This document shows positions 35,601 through 47,600 of a stretch of 64,000 nucleotides of DNA, in pieces (position 1 is the first letter of the stretch; every line of letters begins with the position of its first letter). Source of the DNA: Sphaerolaimus hirsutus (lineage: Eukaryota > Nematoda > Chromadorea > Monhysterida > Sphaerolaimidae); NCBI GenBank assembly GCA_964036195.1, contig OZ038458.1, positions 19,667,832 to 19,731,831 on the forward strand, read 5' to 3'. A program made the translations under genes and the position numbers. The notes below the pieces were generated by a model, which was given only the letters and a program-made list of their open reading frames with translations, made no database searches and had not been told where the DNA came from.

Positions 35601-38600
35601 AAACATGATAAATTTGTATTCTTATCGACCTTATTATTTTATGCAAATTCAATCTCACGTCGCGCGAACACATTAGGAATTCCGAAACAAACTACATAAT
35701 AGTAAAATTTCCCCGCCGCCATCGCTGCAATATGGTCGCTATGTATGTCTAATTTTACGTATGCAAATTGAAAATGTAAAACCCTTTTCATGCGACGACA
35801 CGTTAGTCTAAAAGGTTTCGCTTGCTGCGTATTGGGGGGGGGGTCTATTTACATATTTCTTATTGCACATGCAAATGAACTATGTATTCGCCGCGCCGCG
35901 TGCATACGATTTTGCACAGCCGCCCGTGTTCAATGCGTAGTGATGGACAAGCGGCATGGCGCTAGCGCCAAAGAAGCGCCACGGTGCTTTTGGCGCTTGG
36001 CGCTACTTTTATGTGGCGCCACACCCATAAAAAGCGCCATGGGGCTTTTGGCGCTTGGTGCTATTTTTGCCTGGCATTAGGAACAAAATGCCGGGCGCTG
36101 CGCTTGGCGCTAGCGCTAGCCTCAAAGCAAAAAGCACCATGGCGCTTGGCGCCATTTTGCTACGGCGCCATTGGCGCTGGCGTTCGGAAAAGAGCCAAGG
36201 CGCTTTTGGCGCTTGGCGCCAAAGTCCTGGCGCTTTTTCCATCACTACACATGCGCGAATTTGCGCCGACGCAGCCTGCCGCATGTGCTACGCTAAGGTT
36301 TGCACACTTCGAAGCGTTATATTCCCAGAGTTTTATTTTCCAATGTGTAGATTTGTTTTGTATGCGGTTCTTTGTGATGGATTTGCATATATTTGCATAA
36401 GCAAATTCAATTTTCGAAAATTCATAACCGCGCTGAACCATTTCGACTTTGATTTTGTGCTACGCGTCCAATAATTTTTTTGCTCAACGATATAGCCACT
36501 GCTTTTCCGCATCGGTATTCAGCTATAGGAAAAATTGCGCTATTCATCCAATGCACAGTTTTGAAAGAGGTGCTTCCACATGACGATCTAATTAATTTTC
36601 TTTCAAATTTTGAGTGAATACCGTCTCTGGCCACAAGTACTGTCTCTGTCTCTGGCCACAGCCACAAGAATGAACATAAAATGTTTTTTCTTATATAAGC
36701 ACGTAAGTAATTTGTTTGGTTCCGCTGGGGTATCATTTTTCCTTGGATTCGAGGGGAAAATAATTTTTACATACTGTTTTTTAAAGCATATTTCCAATCC
36801 ATTCTATTAAATATACACTAAATATTTTTTTCAGTAAATACACACTAAACGGTGTTGTGGGGACACTCCTTGCACTCTGGATGCTCTTTTACCAGACGTA
36901 AATATTTACTCGTTTACTCTGTCTGGCTTCATCAACTGTTTTTTTATAAGATGTGTAATTTTTTACTGACCATCAGTGGGGGGACTAATCAAATTAATTT
37001 ACACTGTCATATCACAATGGTCGGTGAATGAATCAATTTACATTTACACAGTATTTGTCAATTTATTGAAATTATTTTGCAAGCGACTCAGAATCTCTCC
37101 GTCATTTGCATTTAAATAATTGAATGAAAGCCCACCTGTGAACCACTCACTTCCAAATAGCCTCAGTGCTTTTGCAAATTCCGTTTTGCATATGCAAATA
37201 GGCAAACCATTATAGCTCATTTGCATATCTATGAAAATCACAATCCATCCTCGCAGCTGGCCGCGTGCAACAGCAGTAAAGCGGCCGAAAAAGTCACATC
37301 CCGATTTGAAATGCCCACGTCGAATCGTGACAAGAAATTATTCCAATCCGCCGTAAATCGGGCGGACGCCCTGGCCAAAGTTGATGATTTTGAAAGAAGG
37401 CTTGCAACGTTGTCCTCAAGTGGGTTCGATTCAAGTTTCCGATTTTTTCAAGTTTCATTTTTCGACGATTTTCAGTGTCGGCGAGCCGATCCGGTGTTAA
37501 ACGAGATTCCAACGGTTTTTCTGCGCCCGATTCCAACGAGGATGGCGCTCACGCTGCTAAAGTTTCTGTGAGTCAGCGATTTTCTGTGGTTGAAAAACCT
37601 GATAGTAGTGCTCTGATTGCACGTTTCACTGCACTGCATGATTGCACATGCAGATTTCTAAAATCTGCCGTATAGGCCCCACACGCTAGTTGACATCGAT
37701 ACCAAATGTCAACTAGTTCCATTCCTAATTCGACGATTGCGTTTGGACGTCGTTCTTCCACTCGTCAGCAAGCTTTGAATCGGGATCGGCACCAGTTGAC
37801 ATTTGGTGTTGATGTCAATTAGAGTGTGGGCCCATACGATCTGAATAATGGACCAAAAATTGTACATGGTCGGGCTGAAAAGTCCCCGGGCAGTGCTCGC
37901 CATTCGCGCTAGGGGTAAGCTTAGGGTTGGAAAAAAACGTTTTTTTTAACTCGATGCTTTTTTTAAAAAAACAACGTTTTTTTAATAAAAAAACGTTTTT
38001 TTTAAATAAAAAACGTTTTTTTTTAAAAGCTCCCAGATATGACCTTGTGTCAACATATATAGGTATATCAGACAGTGGCAATACTCTGTGATGTTATATA
38101 TGACCACATAATGTCTGTGGAGCCATGGGATAGCATTATAAGTGGTGATTTGTGTCAAAAACATCCATTTTTCGTCGACATATTGTTCGTATATCGCCTT
38201 ATAGTTGAATGTTCGTGACTTCAGGTAAAGTTTGGCACGGAATAGTGATCAAACAAGGTTATAAAACGAGGTTGTTGCTTTGGGAGTGAAGTTACACACT
38301 GTGGAGGTACATGGAAGCACATTACCTCAATATTATATACTACAGCAACATATGACGGCTTATTAACCCAAGGTAGCACATAGAAATGGATACTTTGATA
38401 CTAAAAATGCCACAAAACCAATTAAAACAACCACCAATGTCAATTTGTGTGTGAAATTGCGCGCTTGCGCGCAAAAATTTTGCAAAATACCTAGTGCTTA
38501 GTACTAAAAATTTCGGTCGATGTTTTTTTAAAAAAAAAAACTTTTCGGACGTCATGTTTTTTTTTTAAAAAAACGTTTTTTTTAAATAAAAAACGTTTAA

Positions 38601-41600
38601 AAAAAAACATCGGCCAACCCTAGGTAAGCTACGGTTAAAAAATTTTAACACGTTAATATATCAGGTGTTTTGAGTTTTCACCCAAAATTTCATCTCTCTA
38701 GCTCCACCCACTGCGGAACTGTGGGGGTTACAATTTCGGTCATTTTGTACTGATGTACAAATGGTGCTCTAGCTCAACGCTGCTTTAAGTTGTGATCATG
38801 AAACTTTGGCTAGTGTAAGCCACCAGTGTTGGCAATGTGGTGATAGTATTCAACACTTTCATCAACATCATTGCTATTAAGGTAAAATTAATATGCAGAT
38901 CAGGGTGATGTGCAAGAAACGTGGGAACTGTGATGGATGTTTTTGGTGATCATCTGAGATCATGTTGTATTGCAGTGATTTTAATGTTGTTTTGAAATGT
39001 GCAGTAAATTATTATGTCAATTAAATTTCATTTGTGTTTCATTACTAATCTGTAGTGGACACATTACCCGTGTTCAACAGCAGTGTGCACGAAAAACGCC
39101 TCCTGTATCAACCTGTATTGACCAACCGTAGAGGCAGAATGATGAATTTGGTAGTTAGAGTAGCGACAGTAATGGCAAAATGGACTAGGCTTATGATATC
39201 ATAGCTAATGTTGGTTAGTGCTGGCACATTGCCAACACTGGTGGCTTACACTAGCCAAAGTTTCATGATCACAACTTAAAGCAGCGTTGAGCTAGAGCAC
39301 CATTTGTACATCATAGTACAAAATGACCGAAATTGTAACCCGCACAGTTCCGCAGTGGGTGGAGCTAGAGGGGTGAAATTTTGGGTGAAAACTCAAAACA
39401 CCTGATATATTAACGTGTTAAAATTTTATAACCGTAGCTTACCCCTAGCGTGAATGGCAAGCACTGCCCGGGGACTTTTCAGCCCGACCATGTACATTGT
39501 TTCTGGAAATACATTGATATCAGAACTAGAATAATTTTCCACACTTCATTCATCAAATTACGCTGACAATCCGTCTAAAGCATGCACCATGTAAGTGTCG
39601 CATTCAATTTTCTCGCCATTTTCCGCCCAGAAAATGACAGCGGAAAATGGCGGAAACCAGGGCAGCGACAGCGAGCCGGACGTGAAGCCGCCGCTCGAGC
39701 TGAACGCTTTCCCGCCGCTCGACGCCGACGATTTCGGTTCGCTCGACGATTCCGATCTACTCGGCGGCCCCCCGTGGCCGGAAAATGACGGCAAAAAACT
39801 GCTGGTGCCAGTCCCAGACCCTGTGAATGGCCTGTAAACTGTCAAATGTAATGAAAAGTGTCAAAAGTCATGTAAAATGCCAGGTAATATGGCAAACGTG
39901 TTTACCATTCTACCGGGCATTTTACATGACTTTTGACACTTTGCTTGACCTTTGACAGGGCATTTGACAGTGTCCGGGACTGCCCCCTGGACACGTTCAA
40001 ACCCGACGGCAGTCGATGCGGCAAGAAGGGGAATTATGACGGCGCCCGTCGCGGCATGGGTTCCACCATTCTCAACCACGAGTTTGAGGATGAGTTTTGT
40101 GAGAAGTTTCTCGCCGCTGTCGCTGAGACTGACGCGTTTGTTTTTTGCCAATTTTGGTATTCTGGGGGTTCGTTTTAGGTTGGCCGGAGTTTTTTTAAAC
40201 GCAAACATCGAACCTTTTTTTAAACCGGAGCCAACATTTTCAGTTTTCAAGGTTTTTTCAGTTTCGATGACTGGGTTTTTAAAAAACGACTTGTAAAACC
40301 CCCTTTGAACACCCCCCCCCCTCCGGCCATCCCTACACTAGCTATTTTTTCATTAGGTAGATTCAGGGACGTATCCAGGATTTTGGAGCGGGGGGGGGGG
40401 GCTGCTTGTTTACGGGGGCCGGCGAACGGGGGGGGGCTCCCCCCCCCAAAATTTTTCCCTGTATAGGGACGGAAAGGCGTTTTGGCGCTAGCGCCATACA
40501 AAGGCGCCACGCCATGGCGCTATTGGCGTTGGCGCCAGCGCCAGGAACCGCTTTATATGTATGTAAATGGGCAAACATATACACGAAATTCGCAAAAAAT
40601 GTGTTCATTTCCAAGGATTTTGGTTTAGAGGGGCTGATCCGCTGAAAATACAATGCATGGGGAAGAAATTGCGCGCTTGCGCGCAAAATTTTTACGAAAC
40701 ATCGAAAATATTTAGGAAAAGTTGCAATTTCCGTGACTTTTTTGATCTCACCCCGGGAAGGGGGGGGGCTGCAGCCCCCCCCCCCGCCCCCCCCTGGATA
40801 CGTCCTTGGGTAGATTCGTAACTACATCTGGGAGCCTGTAAAAACGTAATATTTATAAAAAAGCGTTTAAAAAACGGGTTGTTCAAAAATATTGTTGTTG
40901 TTTTTTTTCCCTAGGTTCTTGTATAGAATACATTCATAAACATAGCGAGCGTGTCTACGCCTAATTGCCTGCACACTCTTAAAAGCACAAAACACGCCCA
41001 CCCGCAGTATTTGGAAGTCATCGCATCCCGACTATGGCGGGCGCAAGCGCAATTCCCTGTATTTGCACATTGCAAAAATGGACTTTTTCACGCCGCCATT
41101 TTATGGAGATCCTAGTGTGAAATTGTTCCAATTAAATGGCAGATATCCCGATGCCAATTACGATGTAAACGCGCGCATTATGGCTATGGTGGAACTGTGG
41201 CGCAACTTTAAAAGACGATATGTGGTGTGTCGTGGGGGTTTTACAGGGGTATTCTTTGTTTTGATTGTAGATCGCTCCTTCGGAAGGATAAATTTGAATG
41301 AATAAAGAAAAAATAGCTGAATAAATTTGTGGGAGGTTGCGGAGGTTCAATATAGGCTTTTTCTAGGTGTAGAAGGCCGAAAAGGAGGGAAATTGGGTAA
41401 AAATATGTGAAAAATAGAGGCTCATATAGCTCAGATACTTTTTGTTTCTAAACTGACCCATCGGTGCAATTTCACGTCTATATCAACATTTTCCAACCAT
41501 TGAACCAAACTTTCAAAACTTATAAATTGCAGGAATTGGCTCGATCGATCATGAAAAGCGATCAATTCGAATCGCTGGGCGGTAAAGAATTGGCTTATGC

Positions 41601-44600
41601 GGTGCACGACGAAATTGTGTGTCGAAAATACAAGCACATGGAGCACATGGCCTTCTTTACTTGCGAAGCTTGTTGGGTTTTTTTTCTTCTGTTATTTTTT
41701 TCCAGTGTTTTGTGGGAAAATGTATGGTGCGGTGCGGTAATGAGTGAGAATTCCGGTAAACGATGCGGTAAATTTTGGAGATGTCTAAGTAGTAAATTTT
41801 CCGTTTGCCATAATTTGAATTATTTTTCGTCAATTTTTCCCACTGAACATCACTAATTTTGGACCTATGACTTCCATGGCACCAAATCAGCAAGTGGAGA
41901 AGTAAAAAGCGTCCAATCTATTTTTTTTATAAGTAATTTTAAAAATTTACATTGGCAAGGGTTCAGTATGGGGGGTTTACACCTAAACCCTCCAGTTATC
42001 TATCTAACCCCCGGGCAGACCAGCTAGGCATCTATTATCTCGAGGCGAAATTTTTGACTACTCTCCCCTGAACCCCCCCTTCCCCCATCCATACGGGGAA
42101 GCGATTTACAAAAGAAGGGCGTCCAAATTCACTAAACCCCTGTCACTTGAGGAATGGACACCAAATCACTAATTTCTCAGGCGGTCTCGAAGACGAAAGT
42201 CTCGTGGAAACAAACAGGCAACCAGGCATGGAAACCGTGGCCGAACTGCGCGAATCTGTCGATAAATTGTTCTCGCCCAGGTCGAAAAAAAGCAAATTAC
42301 GTAGAAGGTATGCGCAAAAAGGCGGAGCCGCGGATGTCCTGGAAAATTGCTCGTGGTTGCTAAATCAGGTGGCTCCCGCCTACGCGGATGAATTCTGCGA
42401 GAGGTTGCTTAGTGCCGTGGCAGAAAGAGAAGTGTGCGTTACTTTTTTACTGGGTTTTGTTCGATCCGTGGGAAGGGATGGAAAAATCGTTTTCGGAGAT
42501 TGGAAAAATCTAATCTCAGAAACTCTCCTAAAACGAAGATAAATATGATCAAATTTCGTTCGAAAGATATGGAATGAATGTAATTAACTTTAAATCATAC
42601 TTTTCTCATATTTTTTAAAATCTCAGTATGGACATAAAAAAATTCTTTGAAAATCCTGGAAAAAATGAATATATTTTTTTGCATTGCCGAGCACCAGTGC
42701 CAAATATTTCTAATTTTCTTTTATATTTTCGCAGTGTCTGGAAATCGTCGCACCCCGACTACAATGACCCATCGTTTCAAATGCTACAATGGCGGGAAAT
42801 CGCCACGCTGCCCTACTTCACTCCGCCTTTTTATGGGGACCCTAATGTCCAATTGTTTAGGGCAACTGGAAAATACTCCTCTGCTAATAACGATGTTGAT
42901 GCGCGCGTTTGTGCACTGAGTGAGATTTGGGAACTTATGGCCAAAAGATATGTTGTTGGTTGGGTTGGGGAATTTTTGCTGGTTTGAATGGTTTCTTAAA
43001 GTTTGTGGCATGTTTGGTGGTGTAGCATCCCTGTATATTGCAAGTTATGAACTTTGTGGACAAGTAGTCTTTATTCAGTTGCTCGTCATTATGCTCGTCA
43101 TCTCGGACAAGTACCGTAGTCATTATCAAAACTGGAACATTACCGCAAACTGCAAAAGCTTCACTTCCAAACTTATTAACCAAATTTCCAATGTTTAAGG
43201 AAACTGATGCACGCAAAAACGTTGACAGTTGAAACAACTCACTTTCGTGCTATTCCGTGGCTTTACAGTGAACATATTTATGACCACAGACGACATGGTT
43301 CTATAAAGATTCTCACTTGAGATATTTTTGTCTATACCCTTCCGTTTTTGGTTTTGAAAAAGTAGAAATACACAAAAGCACGACCCGTAGTCGATTGTGT
43401 TCTTCCCCGCTGCATGTCGATAATCTCGAATCCACTCAACTTCTCATTTTGTTTTTGCCGCAGGAAATGAAGGATGCCATCTTGAGCGAAGGGTTGTTTT
43501 CAGGGCTGCCTGGAGAAGCCATAGCCATGGCTGTGTACAAAAAGATCGCCAAACGAAAATATACGAAAGGCATGGCGTTTTACGCCTACGAAGCCTGTCA
43601 GTTTCAATTATCGGTTTAGCAGTTTTTCAGTGGTGCGCCACAGCGCTGTCAATAAAAATTTTAACGGAAAACGGAAAGATAAAAAAAATTTCATCTGCCG
43701 GAGAACAGAAAAGTAAACTATTTTCAGTGGCCGGAAAACGGAAAAAGGAAGAGGTCAAAAAAATTTCCTGTGGAAAGACGGAAAACGGAAAGTTGACACC
43801 CTACGTCAATTGATTTTGCCTACATAAATTGTCAGACATTTTTCCGAACTTCCGATAGTTCTCATTCTATCCATTCTCAGTCGGAATCCCAAATCCCACT
43901 GGTCAACCTGCCAATTTGGGCCACGGCCCAAAACCATCAATGGAATGTAGCACATCATCGCCCGTTCCCGATTCGGGGGACGAACAATCGAATGTGCTGA
44001 ATGCGAATTATGGCGGCCACCGCCGCGGCATGAGTTCTACCATACTCAGCCATGAACATGAGGATGAGTTCTGTGAGAAGTTTCTAGCCGCCGTCGCTGA
44101 AAGGAAGGGGTTTGTTGGGGTTTGAAAGATGGTGTAAACCGTATTTCCTCGAAATACCCCCAGGGGTGTATTATTTCGCCTACAAATTTTGATGGGGGGG
44201 GTCAATTCGAGGGGGGGGGGTTTTGTCAGAAATTTTCGTGAAGGTTCATATTAAAGAATATCAGACGATCACTCAACCACCGTTCAGAACTGCTCATTAC
44301 CATTAAATACTTAACAAATTACTGCAAGCGTGTTGCTTTTCCACGTAGTTATTCATATCGTTCGAGTCTCTTATACCGTATTTCTTTGAAATGCCCCCAG
44401 GGGGTTTATTTTTCAGAGTGCTAATTTTGAGGGGGGTTAATAGAATGAGGGGTTATTTTTTCATAAGCTCGTTCGTACCTGCGGTTATTTCGCGCAAGGT
44501 AATTCTTGAAAATACTGTATATTTAGGATTAATTTCTTGATTTCCCATTTCATCTTTCACAAACTCCATCTCGCTTTGCAGTCTTTGGAAATCGTCGCAT

Positions 44601-47600
44601 CCGGATTACAGTCGAAAACTAAAATATCTATTCTGGCAGATTGCCAAACTGGACTATTTCACTCCGCCTTTTTATGGAGATCCCAGGGCGAAATTGTTTC
44701 AAGTAAATGGCAAATATGCTGATGCCAATTATGACGAGACTACGCGCGTTTTCGCCATGGTTGAATTGTGGCGTAACTTCAAGCGACGTTACGTGGTTCG
44801 TTACGCATCCTTTTTTGTCGTCACGATTTAGGATTAGGTTTTTCTCATATTATTCATTCCGTTTTGGGGTTCAATGTAAGCGCGTTTCACATGCTCATAT
44901 TCCCCTGAGCCCAGCTATATAAAGTTTTCTACCACGTCAAATGATAATTTCAGTAAAGATTGTCACTCTGAGGTACAACGCTAGCTTCATAAATACATAT
45001 TTTTCCCCAGTTCGAACACTTTTAAAATGTGATGACCTGTAAGTTTGGCGCTCAACAGAATATTTCACATGGCGCTAATGTAACTCTGCTTTTCATATGA
45101 AATTCGTTTTAGACGTAGCGTGTGTACCAAAAGTAATGGGACGCGTAATTTCACAGCGTGAACACATTCGCAGGAAATTTCACGGACTTTGTTGCTGAGC
45201 AACCAATTTAATTCGCTGAGCGGCAAGGAGTTGGCTTACGCTATTTATGATGAAATTGTCACGCGAAAATACAAACACATGGAGCACATGGCTTTTTTTG
45301 CTTGCGAGGCTTGTGCGTTTCTTTTCGGTTTCTTGTCCAGGGTTCACAAATTGCGAGAAGTTCGTACAAGTGAAATTGAACGGAAGTGCAGCGAGACTCG
45401 AGTTCAACCAATACAATGGAACCGAGTAAAACACGAAATATTTTCTCGAAATACCCCCTCTCGAAATACCCCCCTCGTTTACCACCCCCCCCCCCCCTCA
45501 AAATTCTCACTCTGAAACAATCACCCCTGGGGTTAAATTTTGAAAATAATAAATTCATCAAAAATAATAAAACTTTCACACCCAATTTTAATGCCAAAAA
45601 TTTTTCAACATAATTTTTAACCCCAGGCGGCATCACGGACGACAACATTCCACCCCCCAAAAAGAAAAGACCTGCAGAATGTGTTGACGAGCTGCCTGAA
45701 GCTGTAGCGCAATTATTTACCCCCAAAAAAGCCAAAACGGCTAGGAAGTCATCGCTCAAAACCGGTGAAAATGTGGTAAACTGGCCGTTTGATCAAATCA
45801 ATACTGCGTATGCGGACGAATTTGGCGACACGTTTCTCGCTGCCGTGGCTGAAAGAGAAGTGTGAGTTCCTGGGTTTTTTGGCAGGGGTTTTGTAGATTT
45901 GGACCCCCTGCGGGGGTTCAGATAGATAGTAAATCGCTCCTGATAGACACCTGAACAATTTTCTGGGGGGCGGGTAGGGTTCAAACGGGATCCCGATCCC
46001 GATCCCGGATCCCGTGAAATTCCTGGATTTACCAGTCCCGATCCCGATCCCGATCCCGAAACCCCAATCCCGATCCCGATCCCGAAATCTTAAAAATACC
46101 AATCCCGATCCCGATCCCGAAAGTTTTCAAATCCCGATCCCGATCCCGAGAAACTCCCAAGTCCGGGATCCCGATCCCGGAAAATATAGTGGAAATTATA
46201 AAAAGTGAAATAATGACGTTTTTGCATGCAAAAAAGTGGATGCAAACCCCCAGCGTCAATTTTATGCCACTTTTCTGGCATCCAACAGTGTTTTGAGACC
46301 TTTATGAACAACTGTGAATGCCAGAAAAATGGCCAAAATCTCTATCCCTAGAACCCAATCCCGATCCCGGAAAAATGCCTATCCCAATCCCGATCCCGAT
46401 CCCGTGACCCCAATCCCGGCCAATCCCGATCCCGATCCCGATCCCGAAATCTCAAAAAACCAATCCCGATCCCGATCCCGAAACCCCAATCCCGATCCCG
46501 ATCCCGAAATCTCAAAAAGTGAATCCCGATCCCGATCCCGAAAAGTCAATCCCGTTTGAACCCTAGGGGCGGGGGGTCAAGTGATGTAGCAAAACATTTC
46601 ATCTAGGAATAGATATGTAGATAGCTGAGCGGTGTGGCCTTCGGGAGAGATAAATGCGTTTTAGGTTTTACCCCCTCTACTAGCCCCCTGTGTTCTGGGA
46701 TCAAAATACCCGATTGGCCATTACACCGTTTCGGCGTTCGGGTCGATTACATTTCATTTTACATGCCTGATTTTACACAGTCACATTTTCAAATTTGAAT
46801 CCACACCGCAGTCTCTGGAAGTCTTCGCACCCGGACTACAATGATGCGTCGCTTCAGAAGCAACAGTGGCGGGAAATCGCCAATTTGCCCCATTTCACTC
46901 CGCCTTTTTATGGCGACCCGAATGTTCGATTGTTTAGAGCAGCGGGAAAATATACATCCGCTAATGTGGATGTGGAGGCACGTACATTTGCACTTAAGGA
47001 TATTTGGCAAATGATGGTCAAACAATACAAGTTTAGTTGGATTAGATATTATAGATGGAAATGAAGACCCTGTGCCTGCGGACATGTAACCCCGCTCGAC
47101 ATGTGTCAGGGCCGTACATGTTTAACGGACAGGGCAGTAAAAAGTGATTACTTTTCACTTTTTGATATTTATTTTATTTTTATTCACTTAGAAATAAATG
47201 TCAAAAAAGTTTTTATTTTTATTCACTTAGAAATAAATGTCAAAAAAGTTTTCACATTTTACTGTCCTGACCACCCCGATACATGTCGAATTGGACAGGT
47301 CGGCCGGTTAACAATACATGTCTAGGCAGCCTACGTCGAAATGAAAACATGTTTTTTTGTTTCTAGCTATTTAATTCCATCCAATTTATATTCATTTTTA
47401 TAGGAACTATCACAAAAACTCATCGAGAACGATGGTCTTTTTCCCAATCTGAGTGGAGAAGCTCTTGCAGTGGCAGTATTCAAAGAAATCGTCAAGCAAA
47501 AATGCCCCAGACGCATGGCATTCTTTGCTTTCGAAGCCTGTCAGTATTACCCTCATTTTTCTAAAATAACATAATGTACATATAAATTCACAAAAAAAAC

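Larger units (their letters stand above)
45627..47539 (+). repeat. MADF-like module 4
   Basis: Exon A 45627-45861 (basic KKKRP linker), B 46812-~47030 (LWKSSHPDYND ... DIWQMMVKQY), C 47404-47539 (ELSQKLIENDGLFPNL ... RMAFFAFEA). Closest to module 2. The B donor is unusual: CAATACAAG is followed by TTTAGT, and a GT donor at AA|GTTTAG is out of phase with exon C. Confidence 0.7.

Noticed and set aside
45749..46559. Arg/Asp-rich repeat proteins on both strands
   Set aside because: These are (GATCCC)n arms of a transposable element read in different frames.
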